DNA from: Nitrospirota bacterium
GTDB lineage: Bacteria > Nitrospirota > Thermodesulfovibrionia > Thermodesulfovibrionales > Dissulfurispiraceae
Direction of reading: 5' to 3'
Assembly (NCBI GenBank): GCA_015233365.1
Contig: JADFXU010000005.1
Span: forward strand, 578-64,577
Length of the DNA stretch: 64,000 nt
The notes beneath the pieces were generated by a model. It worked only from the letters and a program-made list of their open reading frames with translations. It had not been told where the DNA came from and searched no databases. The position numbers and the translations under genes are program-made. The stretch's first letter is position 1; every line of letters begins with the position of its first letter. Below are positions 25,218 through 34,108 of this stretch, one piece after another.

Positions 25218-27042
25218 ATTCAACAGTCACACTTTTTGCCAGATTTCGCGGCTGGTCTACGTCGCATCCCCTCAATACCCCGATATGATATGCGAGGAGC
25301 TGCAGCGGGACCGTCAGAAAAATCGTATTCAAAAAAGGGTTGCTTTCTTCTATGAAGATCGAGTATTTTGCAAGCCTTCCTATGATGTCGTTGTGGGCCG
25401 AGGTCACGGCTATTATGGTGCCTCCCCTGCTTTTGACTTCTTCCATATTGGAGATCACCTTTTCATAGAGCTTACCGGATGGCGCAAGCACCACAACCGG
25501 AAGGTCCTCGTCAATAAGTGCTATAGGGCCGTGCTTCATTTCTCCGGCAGCATACCCCTCGGCATGGATATAAGATATCTCTTTCAGCTTCAATGCGCCT
25601 TCAAGTGCGATCGGGTAATTGATTCCCCTTCCGAGGTAAAGGAATTCCTTTGTCTTGAAAAGCTCTTTGGCCAGAGCGCTTATGGAGGCATCGAGTTCAA
25701 GCGTATGCTCCACCTGAGCAGGCAGGTGCAGGAGGTCCCCAAGCAGCTTCGAGGCCTCAGGTTTGCCGAGTGTGCCCCTTACACTGCCCAGCGCAATTGC
25801 CAGAAGATAGAGCGCAACTACCTGTGCGGTGAATGCCTTGGTGGAAGCAACACCGATCTCGGGGCCGGAATGAGTGTAGAAGACAAAATCCGATTCACGG
25901 GAGGCGGTGCTGCCGATGACGTTGCAGATGCTCAGTACCTTGGCTCCCAGCCGTTTTACTTCCCTCGATGCCGCCAGGGTGTCCGCTGTCTCCCCGGACT
26001 GTGTGATTGCGATAAATAATGTGTTCGAGGTCATGATAGGGTTCCTGTACCGGAATTCAGAGGCGATGTCGACCTCCACCGGAATCCTGGCCAGCTCTTC
26101 GATCATGTACTTCCCAGTCATGCCGGCATGGTAAGAGGTCCCGCAAGCCACTATGAATATCTTGTCAATCCCCATGACGGCATCGGGGGTAAGACCGAAT
26201 TCATCCAATGCCACCTCGCCCTTGTCCGGAAACATCCTTCCGCGTATGCTGTCAGAAATAGCCCTGGGCTGTTCGTAAATTTCCTTGAGCATAAAGTGGC
26301 GGTATCCGCCTTTCTCGGCCATCGAGGGGCTCCATGATATAGTGGATACGGTTTTGTGCACCGGCTTGCCGTCAAAATCGGTCACTGTTACCCCGTCCTT
26401 ATGGAGCACCGCTATTTCATTGTTGTCCAGGAATATCACCTCCCTGGAATGGTTCAGGAAGGCCGGCACGTCGGAGGCCAAAAAATATTCCCCGTCACCC
26501 AACCCGATCACCAGAGGGCTTTCCTTCCTTACCGCGATAATCTTGTCGGGTTCCTTTTCATTGATCACGGCAAAGGCATAGGCCCCCTTCAGTTCCCTGA
26601 TGGCTGTCCTGACAGCTTCTTCAAAAGGGGCTGCAGCTGCATGCTTGTTAATGAGATGGCAGAGCACCTCGGTGTCCGTTTCGGACGTGAAGATAAAGCC
26701 CTGGGCCTGCAGTGCATGCTTAAGTTCCACGTAATTTTCTATTATCCCGTTATGGACGACAACTATGCCGCCGGACCGGTGGGGATGGGCATTTTCATCG
26801 GAAGGTTTGCCGTGCGTTGCCCACCGTGTGTGGCCTATGGCAAGATTGCTGGGTTTCGTGAGCGTGCAGGTTACTGCATCGAGCGCGCAGATCTTCCCTT
26901 TGCACCGCCTGACGCATATCTTGTTGTCCTCCACAAAGGCGATCCCCGCTGAATCGTATCCCCTGTATTCAAGCCGTTTAAGGCCGTCCATTACAATGGG
27001 TATGGCGTTCCTGTTTCCGATGTACCCGATTATTCCGCACAT
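25216..27042 (-). CDS. glmS: Glutamine-fructose-6-phosphate aminotransferase
   Basis: 608-aa cytoplasmic enzyme converting fructose-6-P and glutamine to glucosamine-6-P, the first step of UDP-GlcNAc synthesis. The start is set at MCGIIGYIG because Cys2, exposed when Met is removed, is the glutaminase nucleophile; the ORF track adds three codons. The N-terminal amidotransferase (GHTRWATHGKPSDENAHPH) is followed by two SIS sugar-isomerase domains (ACGTSYHAG, TQSGETADT, GRGINYPIALEGALKLKEISY). It ends with the usual NLAKSVTVE. It lies 41 bp after glmU on the same strand, forming a glm operon. No glmS ribozyme is visible in that gap. Confidence 0.95.
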   Translation of the reverse strand: MCGIIGYIGNRNAIPIVMDGLKRLEYRGYDSAGIAFVEDNKICVRRCKGKICALDAVTCTLTKPSNLAIGHTRWATHGKPSDENAHPHRSGGIVVVHNGIIENYVELKHALQAQGFIFTSETDTEVLCHLINKHAAAAPFEEAVRTAIRELKGAYAFAVINEKEPDKIIAVRKESPLVIGLGDGEYFLASDVPAFLNHSREVIFLDNNEIAVLHKDGVTVTDFDGKPVHKTVSTISWSPSMAEKGGYRHFMLKEIYEQPRAISDSIRGRMFPDKGEVALDEFGLTPDAVMGIDKIFIVACGTSYHAGMTGKYMIEELARIPVEVDIASEFRYRNPIMTSNTLFIAITQSGETADTLAASREVKRLGAKVLSICNVIGSTASRESDFVFYTHSGPEIGVASTKAFTAQVVALYLLAIALGSVRGTLGKPEASKLLGDLLHLPAQVEHTLELDASISALAKELFKTKEFLYLGRGINYPIALEGALKLKEISYIHAEGYAAGEMKHGPIALIDEDLPVVVLAPSGKLYEKVISNMEEVKSRGGTIIAVTSAHNDIIGRLAKYSIFIEESNPFLNTIFLTVPLQLLAYHIGVLRGCDVDQPRNLAKSVTVE

Positions 27043-27083
27043 AACTTTCAAGTAAGCAGCATGTACTACGCACTAACTTACTG

Positions 27084-28496
27084 CTATCCCTCCTTTTTCT
27101 TCTTTTCGCTTCTCACTTCCGGCTTCCTGTTCCACACTTGTCTTTTAACAGCCCACTTCTCGATATTTTTTTGCGGCGTTCTGCTGACGGCCAGGGAGAG
27201 GGGAGGGACGTCCCTGGTGATGGTTGAGCCGGCTCCCACATAAGAACCCTTCCCGATCTTTACAGGCGCGACAAGTTGCGTATCACTTCCGATAAATACA
27301 TTGTCCTCTATGAAAGTCTTGTGTTTGAATTTTCCATCATAATTACATGTGATAGTGCCTGCACCGATGTTCACTTGCTCTCCGATCTCCGCATCTCCCA
27401 GGTAACTCAAATGAGAAGCCTTGGAGCCGCTGCCGATTAAGGATTTTTTCAGTTCAACGAAGTTTCCTATTCTGGCATGAGCACCTATGACAGACCCGGG
27501 CCTGACATGAGCAAACGGCCCTACCGAAGCGCCTTCATTGATTACCGAAGATTCGATGAGTGTCGAGTCTTTGATAATTACGTTATTACCGATTTTACAG
27601 TCTATGATCCTGGAGTTCGGATATACGACGCATCCGCTGCCGATCAGGGTCTTTCCCTCTATATGCACATTCGGGTAGATGACTGTTTCAGGGCCGATAA
27701 CCGCTTCGGGATGTATAAATGCCGATGCCTTGTCGATAAAGGTGACTCCTTTTTCCATGAATCCGGCCACAACCCGGTCCCTGAGATACTGGGAGGCCCT
27801 GTAAAGATCCTGGCGCGTATTGATTCCGGTTAATTCATCTTCGTTGCCCAGGAGGAAAGCGCCGGCCCGGTATCCTTTACTGACTGCTATGCCCACTATA
27901 TCGGTCAGGTAGTATTCGCCCTGGGACTTATTAATAGTAATTTTGTTCAGAAGTTTCAGCAAAGGGGATTCGATGGCGTAAATACCGCTGTTCACTTCAC
28001 TTATCTTTTTCTGTTCCTCACTGGCGTGTTTATGCTCTATAATTGCGCCGAGCTTGTTCCCTTCTCTTATGATCCTCCCATAGGAATGTGCGCCTCCTGC
28101 AATAAAGGATATCAGAGAAAGGTCCTTCCTGTTTTTCCGGTGAAGTTTCAAAAATTCCTGAAGAGTCGACGCCTTGACAAGAGGGGTATCGCCGCTCACT
28201 ACCAGCAAGGTGCCGGTAAAGCCCCGGAGTTTTTTTACCGCAGTTTTAAGTGCATCACCGGTCCCTTCAGGTTCCCTCTGGACAGCAAAAGAAACGGGAC
28301 AGTCCCGAAGCGCATGCCGTATTCCCTCGCCGTTCATCCCGACTACAGCGATAATCTTTTCAGGTTTCAGGGCGGAGAGCGCTTCAACCACATACCGCAC
28401 CATCGGTTTCCCCGAGAGCGGATGAAGCACCTTGGGCAGGGCCGATTTCATGCGTGTGCCGAGACCTGCCGAAAGAACAACCGCTGCCAGATTCAT
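27084..28496 (-). CDS. glmU: Bifunctional UDP-GlcNAc pyrophosphorylase/GlcN-1-P acetyltransferase
   Basis: 470 aa. N-terminal nucleotidyltransferase domain with LSAGLGTRMKSALPKVLHP (GxGTRMxSxLPKVLH) and GTGDALKTA. The C-terminal half is a left-handed parallel beta-helix of hexapeptide repeats (VIGPETVIYPNVHIEGKTLIG onward) with HLSYLGDAEIG and GAGTITCNYDG for acetyl transfer. It completes UDP-GlcNAc synthesis for peptidoglycan and LPS together with GlmS. It begins directly at the stop of the DUF502 gene (no gap) and is followed by glmS, so the three are one operon. Confidence 0.95.
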   Translation of the reverse strand: MNLAAVVLSAGLGTRMKSALPKVLHPLSGKPMVRYVVEALSALKPEKIIAVVGMNGEGIRHALRDCPVSFAVQREPEGTGDALKTAVKKLRGFTGTLLVVSGDTPLVKASTLQEFLKLHRKNRKDLSLISFIAGGAHSYGRIIREGNKLGAIIEHKHASEEQKKISEVNSGIYAIESPLLKLLNKITINKSQGEYYLTDIVGIAVSKGYRAGAFLLGNEDELTGINTRQDLYRASQYLRDRVVAGFMEKGVTFIDKASAFIHPEAVIGPETVIYPNVHIEGKTLIGSGCVVYPNSRIIDCKIGNNVIIKDSTLIESSVINEGASVGPFAHVRPGSVIGAHARIGNFVELKKSLIGSGSKASHLSYLGDAEIGEQVNIGAGTITCNYDGKFKHKTFIEDNVFIGSDTQLVAPVKIGKGSYVGAGSTITRDVPPLSLAVSRTPQKNIEKWAVKRQVWNRKPEVRSEKKKKEG

Positions 28497-29159
28497 TCAG
28501 GACATCCTCTTCAAATCCATCATACCGCTGCCCGGGATTGTTTTCAGGGCATGCCGTGATTCGGTTATTATTGACGGCGCTGCAATGCCGCCGGACAGGA
28601 TAATCCTGATCCCTTCGTCAATCGGAATATCGGTATAAGTGATGCTCCCTTCGTCAAGAAGAACTATATCGCCGAGGTAAAGGTTATTGGTAGGAATGTA
28701 TACGGCTTTCAGGCAAAGATCCCGGCCTTCAGACTGGATAGTGCATTCCTTTGTCATGAAGCCGAAGGCGTAAGCACCGGGTCTGGGGTACTCCACAATT
28801 ACAAATTGCTTGAAAGCACTGTTGTTTTCGGCTGAAAAAGCATCGACGAGCTGTTTGATGGCTGTGTAGATACTTTTAAATACCGGAATCTTCAGGAGAA
28901 TTCTCTCCGAAAAATCCAGCAGTTTTTTACCGAAAACATTTGTGGAGATTATACCGATGAGGAACACGATTCCCACGGCGGTGATGAAGCCAAGTCCGGC
29001 AATATGCCTGTCGAGGAGAACATCGAAGAACGGACTCAGGATGCCGTCGACAAACTTGAAAAGACCGGCTAGTACAAGCACTGTAAAAACTACAGGAACG
29101 GTGATTATAAGCCCTGCAAGGAACTTTCTTTTAAAGGTGATGCGAATAGATTTGTCCAT
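28497..29159 (-). CDS. DUF502 family membrane protein
   Basis: 220 aa. Two N-terminal membrane helices (FLAGLIITVPVVFTVLVLAGLF and FITAVGIVFLIGIIS) are followed by a soluble domain with KIPVFKSIYTAIKQLVDAF, VEYPRPGAYAFGFMT and YIPTNNLYLGDIVLLDE, all typical of DUF502. Function in bacteria is unknown; plant relatives (LIKE COV) act at the Golgi. It abuts glmU with no gap, so it is first in the glm operon here. The RBS is AAGGAAG. Confidence 0.88.
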   Translation of the reverse strand: MDKSIRITFKRKFLAGLIITVPVVFTVLVLAGLFKFVDGILSPFFDVLLDRHIAGLGFITAVGIVFLIGIISTNVFGKKLLDFSERILLKIPVFKSIYTAIKQLVDAFSAENNSAFKQFVIVEYPRPGAYAFGFMTKECTIQSEGRDLCLKAVYIPTNNLYLGDIVLLDEGSITYTDIPIDEGIRIILSGGIAAPSIITESRHALKTIPGSGMMDLKRMS

Positions 29160-29191
29160 AACTTCCTTCAGCTAGTCAGCCGGCCTGCTGC

Positions 29192-29944
29192 TCACTGCAT
29201 AGTGCTAACTGTCTCGTCAGATATGTCAAAATTGCTATAGACGTTTTGTACATCATCGTTATCTTCCAGCGCATCAAGTAAACGGACCATCTGCTCGGCA
29301 GTGCCGCCTTCAAGAGGAACGTAGCTTTTCGGAAGCATGGTTATTTCCGCAACACGGACCTCAACCCCTGCTCTCACGAGGGCGTCTTTGACCGCATTCA
29401 GATTCTCGGGCAGTGTCGTGATTTCATAATTGTCTTCACCGGGGTCATTTTTCATGTCTTCGGCGCCTTCATCAAGTGCCAGAGATAAGAGGGTGTCTTC
29501 ATCAGCCCTGGATTTCTCGATGAGTATGTATCCTTTTTTCTCGAACATCCATGCGACACACCCCGCTTCGCCCAGGCTGCCGCCGTTCTTCGACAGGATG
29601 TGTCTTATCTCGGAAACTGTCCTGTTCTTGTTATCGGACAATGTTTCTATGAGGAGTGCCGCCCCACCGGGGCCATATCCTTCATAGTTGCATTCCTCAT
29701 AGGTTGTGCCGGGCAATTCCCCGGTGCCTTTCATTATCGCCTTTTTTATATTGTCGGAGGGCATGTTCGCTTCTTTTGCCTTTTCGATGGCGGTCCTCAA
29801 GCGGGGGTTACCGTCGGGGTCGCCGCCTCCCGCCCGCGCGGCAACGGAGATTTCCTTGACGATCTTTGTAAAAGCCTTGCCTCTCTTTGAATCGGTATTG
29901 GCTTTTTTATGTTTTATCTGTGACCATTTGGAATGTCCTGACAT
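29192..29944 (-). CDS. yebC: YebC/PmpR-family regulator (TACO1-like)
   Basis: 250 aa from [22 protein letters not shown], the invariant start of the family; GGGAGG lies just upstream, so the 13 extra codons of the ORF track are not coding. Conserved blocks include [36 protein letters not shown] and [17 protein letters not shown]. YebC proteins were named as transcriptional regulators, and recent work links them to translation of proline-rich stretches. It begins upstream of DUF502-glmU-glmS, with 32 bp to DUF502, and may head that operon. Confidence 0.94.
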   Translation of the reverse strand: MSGHSKWSQIKHKKANTDSKRGKAFTKIVKEISVAARAGGGDPDGNPRLRTAIEKAKEANMPSDNIKKAIMKGTGELPGTTYEECNYEGYGPGGAALLIETLSDNKNRTVSEIRHILSKNGGSLGEAGCVAWMFEKKGYILIEKSRADEDTLLSLALDEGAEDMKNDPGEDNYEITTLPENLNAVKDALVRAGVEVRVAEITMLPKSYVPLEGGTAEQMVRLLDALEDNDDVQNVYSNFDISDETVSTMQ

Positions 29945-30051
29945 GAATCCTCCCCCAAAAGCTTCAAAAGAAGAAAAGGGCACTTAAAACCCGGTATCAA
30001 TTATAATAATCGCAGAATACGAATACTGTCAAGAAGTTGGGTGATTGGGCA

Positions 30052-30072
30052 TGCGCAGATAGAATCTGCGCA
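30052..30072. other. Perfect 9-bp hairpin between yebC and mtnP
   Basis: TGCGCAGAT and ATCTGCGCA pair around AGA, followed by a small CACAA/TTGTG hairpin. No T-run follows on either strand. It lies just downstream of mtnP and could end or stabilise that transcript. Confidence 0.45.
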
Positions 30073-30109
30073 CAAATAACTTGTGCATTAAGGCGCTCAG
30101 ATTCTTAAG

Positions 30110-30895
30110 TCACATTCCGGCATCTTTCAACGCATCTTTGCACTCACATAAGCGGCAGTCCGGCACAAGAGGGAAAGTTGCCCTGAGCAGCGATTTTATC
30201 GCGTCAAGAGAATTTCTCATCGTCTCCACAACCTCGCTGGTTGTCAGTCTGGAGCCTGATATCCCGGCGGCATAATTTGTGACAACGGAAATCCCGGCAT
30301 AACAAATCTCGAGTTCCCGTGCCAAAACCGCTTCCGGCATTGCCGTCATGCCGACCACGTCCGCACCTATCGATGAAAAAAAATGTATTTCTCCCGCTGT
30401 CTCGAGTCGCGGTCCGTTGACACAGATATAAGTTCCGTTCTCCTCAACAGGTAACCCGATAGCGCCGGCAGCCTGCCTCAGGCCGCCCCTCAGCCCGGCA
30501 CAGTATGGGTGTGTAAAATCGACGTGCACAATTCTCTCTTCATCATAGAACGTCGATGCCCGGCCGCCCATTGTCATATCAATGATCTGGTCGGGAAAAA
30601 CTACGGAGCCCGGCCGAATAGCGCTGTTTATGCCGCCAACGGCGCTGACCGATATTATTCTTTCCACGCCCAGTGATTTGAATCCCCAAATATTGGCCCG
30701 GTAGTTTATCTTGTGGGGTGCGAAGCGATGCGGAATGCCGTGGCGTGCCAGGAATATTAATTCCGTGCCGTCAAGGGTGCCACGTCTGTAAATGGATGAC
30801 GGTAGACCGTAAGGGGTGGAGAGTGATATTTCTTCTCTTGTTTCAAATCCTTCAATATCGTGGAGTCCGCTCCCACCTATAAGACCGATAGTCAT
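30110..30895 (-). CDS. mtnP: S-methyl-5'-thioadenosine/thioinosine phosphorylase
   Basis: 261-aa cytoplasmic purine-type phosphorylase that splits 5'-methylthioadenosine (or methylthioinosine) to base and methylthioribose-1-P in polyamine/SAM salvage. IGLIGGSGLHDIEG, ARHGIPHRFAPHKINYRANIWGF, SAVGGINSAIRPGSVVFPDQ and MTAMPEAVLARELEICY are family blocks. In the base-specificity loop the residues after TNYAAGISG are not diagnostic by eye, so MTA versus MTI is open. It is followed on the minus strand by a 37-bp-rich hairpin region, then yebC. Its RBS is weak. Confidence 0.88.
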   Translation of the reverse strand: MTIGLIGGSGLHDIEGFETREEISLSTPYGLPSSIYRRGTLDGTELIFLARHGIPHRFAPHKINYRANIWGFKSLGVERIISVSAVGGINSAIRPGSVVFPDQIIDMTMGGRASTFYDEERIVHVDFTHPYCAGLRGGLRQAAGAIGLPVEENGTYICVNGPRLETAGEIHFFSSIGADVVGMTAMPEAVLARELEICYAGISVVTNYAAGISGSRLTTSEVVETMRNSLDAIKSLLRATFPLVPDCRLCECKDALKDAGM

Positions 30896-30910
30896 GAATT
30901 TGCCGGAGGG

Positions 30911-31096
30911 CTATCCCAGACAATCCTGACGCCATAAACAGTTGGCCTCTCCGCAATTCTCATCCGTGACGTTTCCAAAACAGTCATTGTTGCCTTCCTG
31001 CCTTTGCATTGCCCTGATGATGTCCGCTTTTTTCATGTTCTTGTCGATAGCGACGTTTCTCTGCTTTGCGATCTTCTTAATCTCCTGTAAGGTCAT
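30911..31096 (-). CDS. Small SAP-like helix-extension-helix protein with C-terminal Cys cluster
   Basis: 61 aa. The N-terminal 32 residues MTLQEIKKIAKQRNVAIDKNMKKADIIRAMQ have the helix-loop-helix pattern of SAP/Rho-N DNA- or RNA-binding domains. The C-terminal half carries four Cys (CFGN, CGEANCLW, CLG). Small SAP proteins with this tail are common in anaerobic bacteria; their function is unknown to me. GGGAGG precedes ATG 31096. It lies 15 bp upstream of mtnP and may be cotranscribed. Confidence 0.75.
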   Translation of the reverse strand: MTLQEIKKIAKQRNVAIDKNMKKADIIRAMQRQEGNNDCFGNVTDENCGEANCLWRQDCLG

Positions 31097-31203
31097 TGCA
31101 ACCTCCCATGAAAACCCGGTCTTTTGGTTAGTAAGTTATGCGGCCTTTCCTCAATCGCGCATTCCCCGTATAGTTAGTAATCTATCACATATCTGAAAGA
31201 CTT

Positions 31204-31836
31204 TCAATCCGAATCAGGAGATATATCGTCGTCCGCGTCGATGAACCTGTAGTTCCCTCGCAGGTATTCAGCGATCAGAGCGGCAGGATCGAGAGGCGAC
31301 CTGTACGGACTTATGTGAGAAGTGCGTTCTATAACGCGCCCGTTCTGCTCGATATATACGGGCAGATGGCAATTGTCGTCCATGCAGGCACGGGTCTTTC
31401 CCTCATTTTCCACACTATAAAAGGTGCAAGCGTCCTGTCGGTCCATCTTATTTTCTTTTACCAGTATTGCGCCCGGCTTGAGATTTATAAGACCGATCAT
31501 GTTATTCCAGTTCGTGAACTCCCCGATCCGGTAAAGATTTTCCTGACTTACTTTCGTGATCAACCGGTTATTTTTGTTGATGAAATAATAAACTGCTTCT
31601 CCATTTTTTTTCTCACCCGCGACAACGGTCCCGTTACTGTATGTTTTAATGAAATTGTCCCCTGCAACAGCAAGGCTGAACGTCACCGTTTCTGCGCCGT
31701 AGTAAGTCCCTTCCGCGTATATGTCATGGGGTACGCCTATTGACTGTTCTGCAGCGTGTGTGCTGCCGCAGAAGGCCCCGCACAGCAGGGCGATCATGAC
31801 TACTGTTGCGTTGGTGTATGCAGGCGATTTTATCAT
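31204..31836 (-). CDS. Secreted protein of unknown function, partner of the phosphatase-superfamily gene
   Basis: 210 aa. Signal peptide about 1-28 (NATVVMIALLCGAFCGSTHA). The mature part is beta-rich, with YYGAETVTFSLAVAGDNF, KTYSNGTVVAGEKKNGEAVYYF and ITKVSQENLYRIGEF, loosely like outer-membrane lipoprotein-carrier or DUF4412-type folds. ACTFYSVENEGKTRACMDDNCHLP has three Cys. The ATG overlaps the stop of the upstream enzyme gene by four bases, so the two are translated together and probably work together in the periplasm. Family not recognised. Confidence 0.65.
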   Translation of the reverse strand: MIKSPAYTNATVVMIALLCGAFCGSTHAAEQSIGVPHDIYAEGTYYGAETVTFSLAVAGDNFIKTYSNGTVVAGEKKNGEAVYYFINKNNRLITKVSQENLYRIGEFTNWNNMIGLINLKPGAILVKENKMDRQDACTFYSVENEGKTRACMDDNCHLPVYIEQNGRVIERTSHISPYRSPLDPAALIAEYLRGNYRFIDADDDISPDSD

Positions 31837-33851
31837 TGCCTCACCGCCTTTGCGTAGTCAAAATACGTAACAGACTTGCCGGTTGAATCGGATACGGTTG
31901 AAGTCGACAGCACGATGTGGTACCGGGATTTGCCGTTGTCGACCTTCGCGCCGGAATTCAGCACGGCAGTTGGCTGATAAAAAGTCAGGCCTGTTGCCGG
32001 ATCGGACTGGATTAGTTTGTTCGATGACACGGTGGAGACAGTCACGGTAGTATTTTTTAGCGCCTCGTACAGAACGCGGCCGTCAGTGTTCGGCAGATTC
32101 AGTCCCGTCAGCCAGGCCACGGTCGGAGCGATATCGATGTTGCCTGACGGTATATCGTCCGTAATGCCGGTACGGAAATCGGGACCCACGGCTATGAGGG
32201 TATTATTTACGTCAATAGGGCTGAATGAGCCGTGCATGCCGCGGTAGTTCATCTTGCTCATGCTTTCATACTCAATCCCTTTTACTCCCTGGATGACGGC
32301 GTTTTCGTTGAAGTTGTAGCTGACTATAATATCGGGGTTTCTTCCGGCTGTGTTCTCCAAACGCACGGTGCTCATTGCCATAGTGCCGGGTATGTTCCCG
32401 TATTTGTCATCAACGAAGATAGCCCCGAACTCTTCCCTTTCCTGCAGGAACACAACGATTTTCTTAACCAAAGAGACGTCCCGGGAGGGGATATATAGAT
32501 AGTCGCTACCGCCATTGGCGGCAATGACCACAGAGCCCGGAGGCAAAGTTCCTTGTACCTCGAAACTCCGTGTAGTGTATTTGTTGCCTGTCGCACGGGT
32601 AACGGAGCCGTCCGTATCTGTAAGGTCGGGATATACCTGTTTGCCGTCAGCCATGATGCCCGACATGACCGGGTCATAGATGTATCCGACGCCGTCGAAG
32701 ACATTTACGGTTACGCCGTTATCGGCAAGGAGCTGAGCCAGCCTGACGTTTCCTGAAACGGAATAACCGCTGACACCATTTGTACTGCCGACAGCACCGT
32801 TTGTAATCGTTCTGAGCGGGAACAGGGAGAGGTCGCCTGACACATTGTTATGGCCGTGGTCGGAGACAATGAAGATGTCGGTATTATCGTACTGACCGAG
32901 GGATTTCAGTTGGGAAATGAGTTGCCCCAGCATGGTGTCCATACCGGCAAGGGCGTCCAGGTACGCCTTTGATCCCACGCCGTATATGTGTTCAGTGGTA
33001 TCGGGGTCCCTGAACCATATGACAGATATATCAGGATTTTTTTCAGGCAGTATGTATTGCAAATAAGCGTTCATCATATATTTGTTTGCCGGCACACAGG
33101 TTGAAGTCCTCCCTGTGGCAGGATCGGAGGTCACTTTGTCAATGAGTCTTGCCGGAGAAGGCCTGCCTGTTGGGTCGCCATTGGAGGACGCCAACCGTAT
33201 TTCGGGCCACATGACCGGGGTGTTTTTGGGCAGCGCATACCCTGCTGACTGAAGTTCGCCCGCAAGGGACTTTGGGAATACCGTATTTTCATCGATTCCG
33301 TAGCCTTTCCTGTCGAGGTCAAACATGAAGGCTGCGCCTGTTTTCCCCACTATCGCCGTGGTTTTTCCGTTTTCCTGGGCCGCCTGAAGCAGCCTCTTAA
33401 CCATGAACAACTGGTTATCATAAAACGAATTCAGCGTCAGGAGAATGTTCCAGTCTTCGGTGAAGACCGGCTGATTGTAGTCAGCAGGGGTCCCGTCCGC
33501 GCGTTTGCCGGAAGGACGTGGGACATATACCGTGTTACCGTAGAACCCGACTTTATCGGGGAAGTCCCCTGTGTTGAAGGACGAAGAGTTCATCATTGTG
33601 AACGTAGGATATGTGGCATGGTTATTCTTGAAAACAACGCCGTTCCGGCTGAGATTCCACAGATTCGGAGTTGTTGAGGCGCTTATGCTGTCCGGTCTCA
33701 ACCCATCCCACACAAAGATGACCACTTTCCGGGTGCTGCCGCTTTCCCCCTTGCATTGGGCAGGCAGGAGAAAGGCTGCGCATATCATCATGGCTGCGAA
33801 AGTCATCAGTGCTCTTTTGTAAAAATGATGCATAGGTCCCAATTGTTCCAT
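31833..33851 (-). CDS. Secreted alkaline-phosphatase-superfamily phosphodiesterase (nucleotide pyrophosphatase type)
   Basis: 672 aa from ATG 33851, chosen because AAGGAG lies seven bases upstream; the ORF track starts 17 codons earlier. Signal peptide RALMTFAAMMICAAFLLPAQC. VVIFVWDGLRPDSI and NNHATYPTFTMMNSSSFNTG carry metal ligands and the catalytic Thr of the NPP group. WFRDPDTTEHIYG and FIVSDHGHNNV complete the two-metal site, and MHGSFSP is a late His. It should cleave phosphodiester or phosphate esters in the periplasm; the substrate is unknown. With Thr as nucleophile it needs no formylglycine. It overlaps the next gene by four bases. Confidence 0.85.
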   Translation of the reverse strand: MEQLGPMHHFYKRALMTFAAMMICAAFLLPAQCKGESGSTRKVVIFVWDGLRPDSISASTTPNLWNLSRNGVVFKNNHATYPTFTMMNSSSFNTGDFPDKVGFYGNTVYVPRPSGKRADGTPADYNQPVFTEDWNILLTLNSFYDNQLFMVKRLLQAAQENGKTTAIVGKTGAAFMFDLDRKGYGIDENTVFPKSLAGELQSAGYALPKNTPVMWPEIRLASSNGDPTGRPSPARLIDKVTSDPATGRTSTCVPANKYMMNAYLQYILPEKNPDISVIWFRDPDTTEHIYGVGSKAYLDALAGMDTMLGQLISQLKSLGQYDNTDIFIVSDHGHNNVSGDLSLFPLRTITNGAVGSTNGVSGYSVSGNVRLAQLLADNGVTVNVFDGVGYIYDPVMSGIMADGKQVYPDLTDTDGSVTRATGNKYTTRSFEVQGTLPPGSVVIAANGGSDYLYIPSRDVSLVKKIVVFLQEREEFGAIFVDDKYGNIPGTMAMSTVRLENTAGRNPDIIVSYNFNENAVIQGVKGIEYESMSKMNYRGMHGSFSPIDVNNTLIAVGPDFRTGITDDIPSGNIDIAPTVAWLTGLNLPNTDGRVLYEALKNTTVTVSTVSSNKLIQSDPATGLTFYQPTAVLNSGAKVDNGKSRYHIVLSTSTVSDSTGKSVTYFDYAKAVRQ

Positions 33852-34108
33852 TATTGTTCTCCTTGTAATGATAATCGTATTTTTTCTCCGGCCTGCCGGC
33901 ATGACCGTTTCATACGTCTTTCAAGAGGGCATGAATCTATTATAAGAATGCATTGTTACAAAATGATGACACCGGGAGGAACCCGCCCCCCCTCCAGGTT
34001 TAAAGCGTGATATAATAGTGCAGCTTCCGGCTTTGCAATGATATAACCTTTCTGATAAGATTATTTCAATACTTGGCAAAAGAGGACGGACTCTCCGGCT
34101 GGTGCGCG

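Noticed and set aside
25285-26019. 244-aa plus-strand ORF inside glmS
   Set aside because: Antisense shadow of a highly conserved enzyme.
27043-27083. Possible glmS ribozyme
   Set aside because: The gap between glmU and glmS is only 41 bp and lacks the ribozyme core.
33864-33882. Fur-box-like sequence upstream of the phosphatase-superfamily gene
   Set aside because: Only about 13 of 19 positions fit the consensus and no iron genes are nearby.
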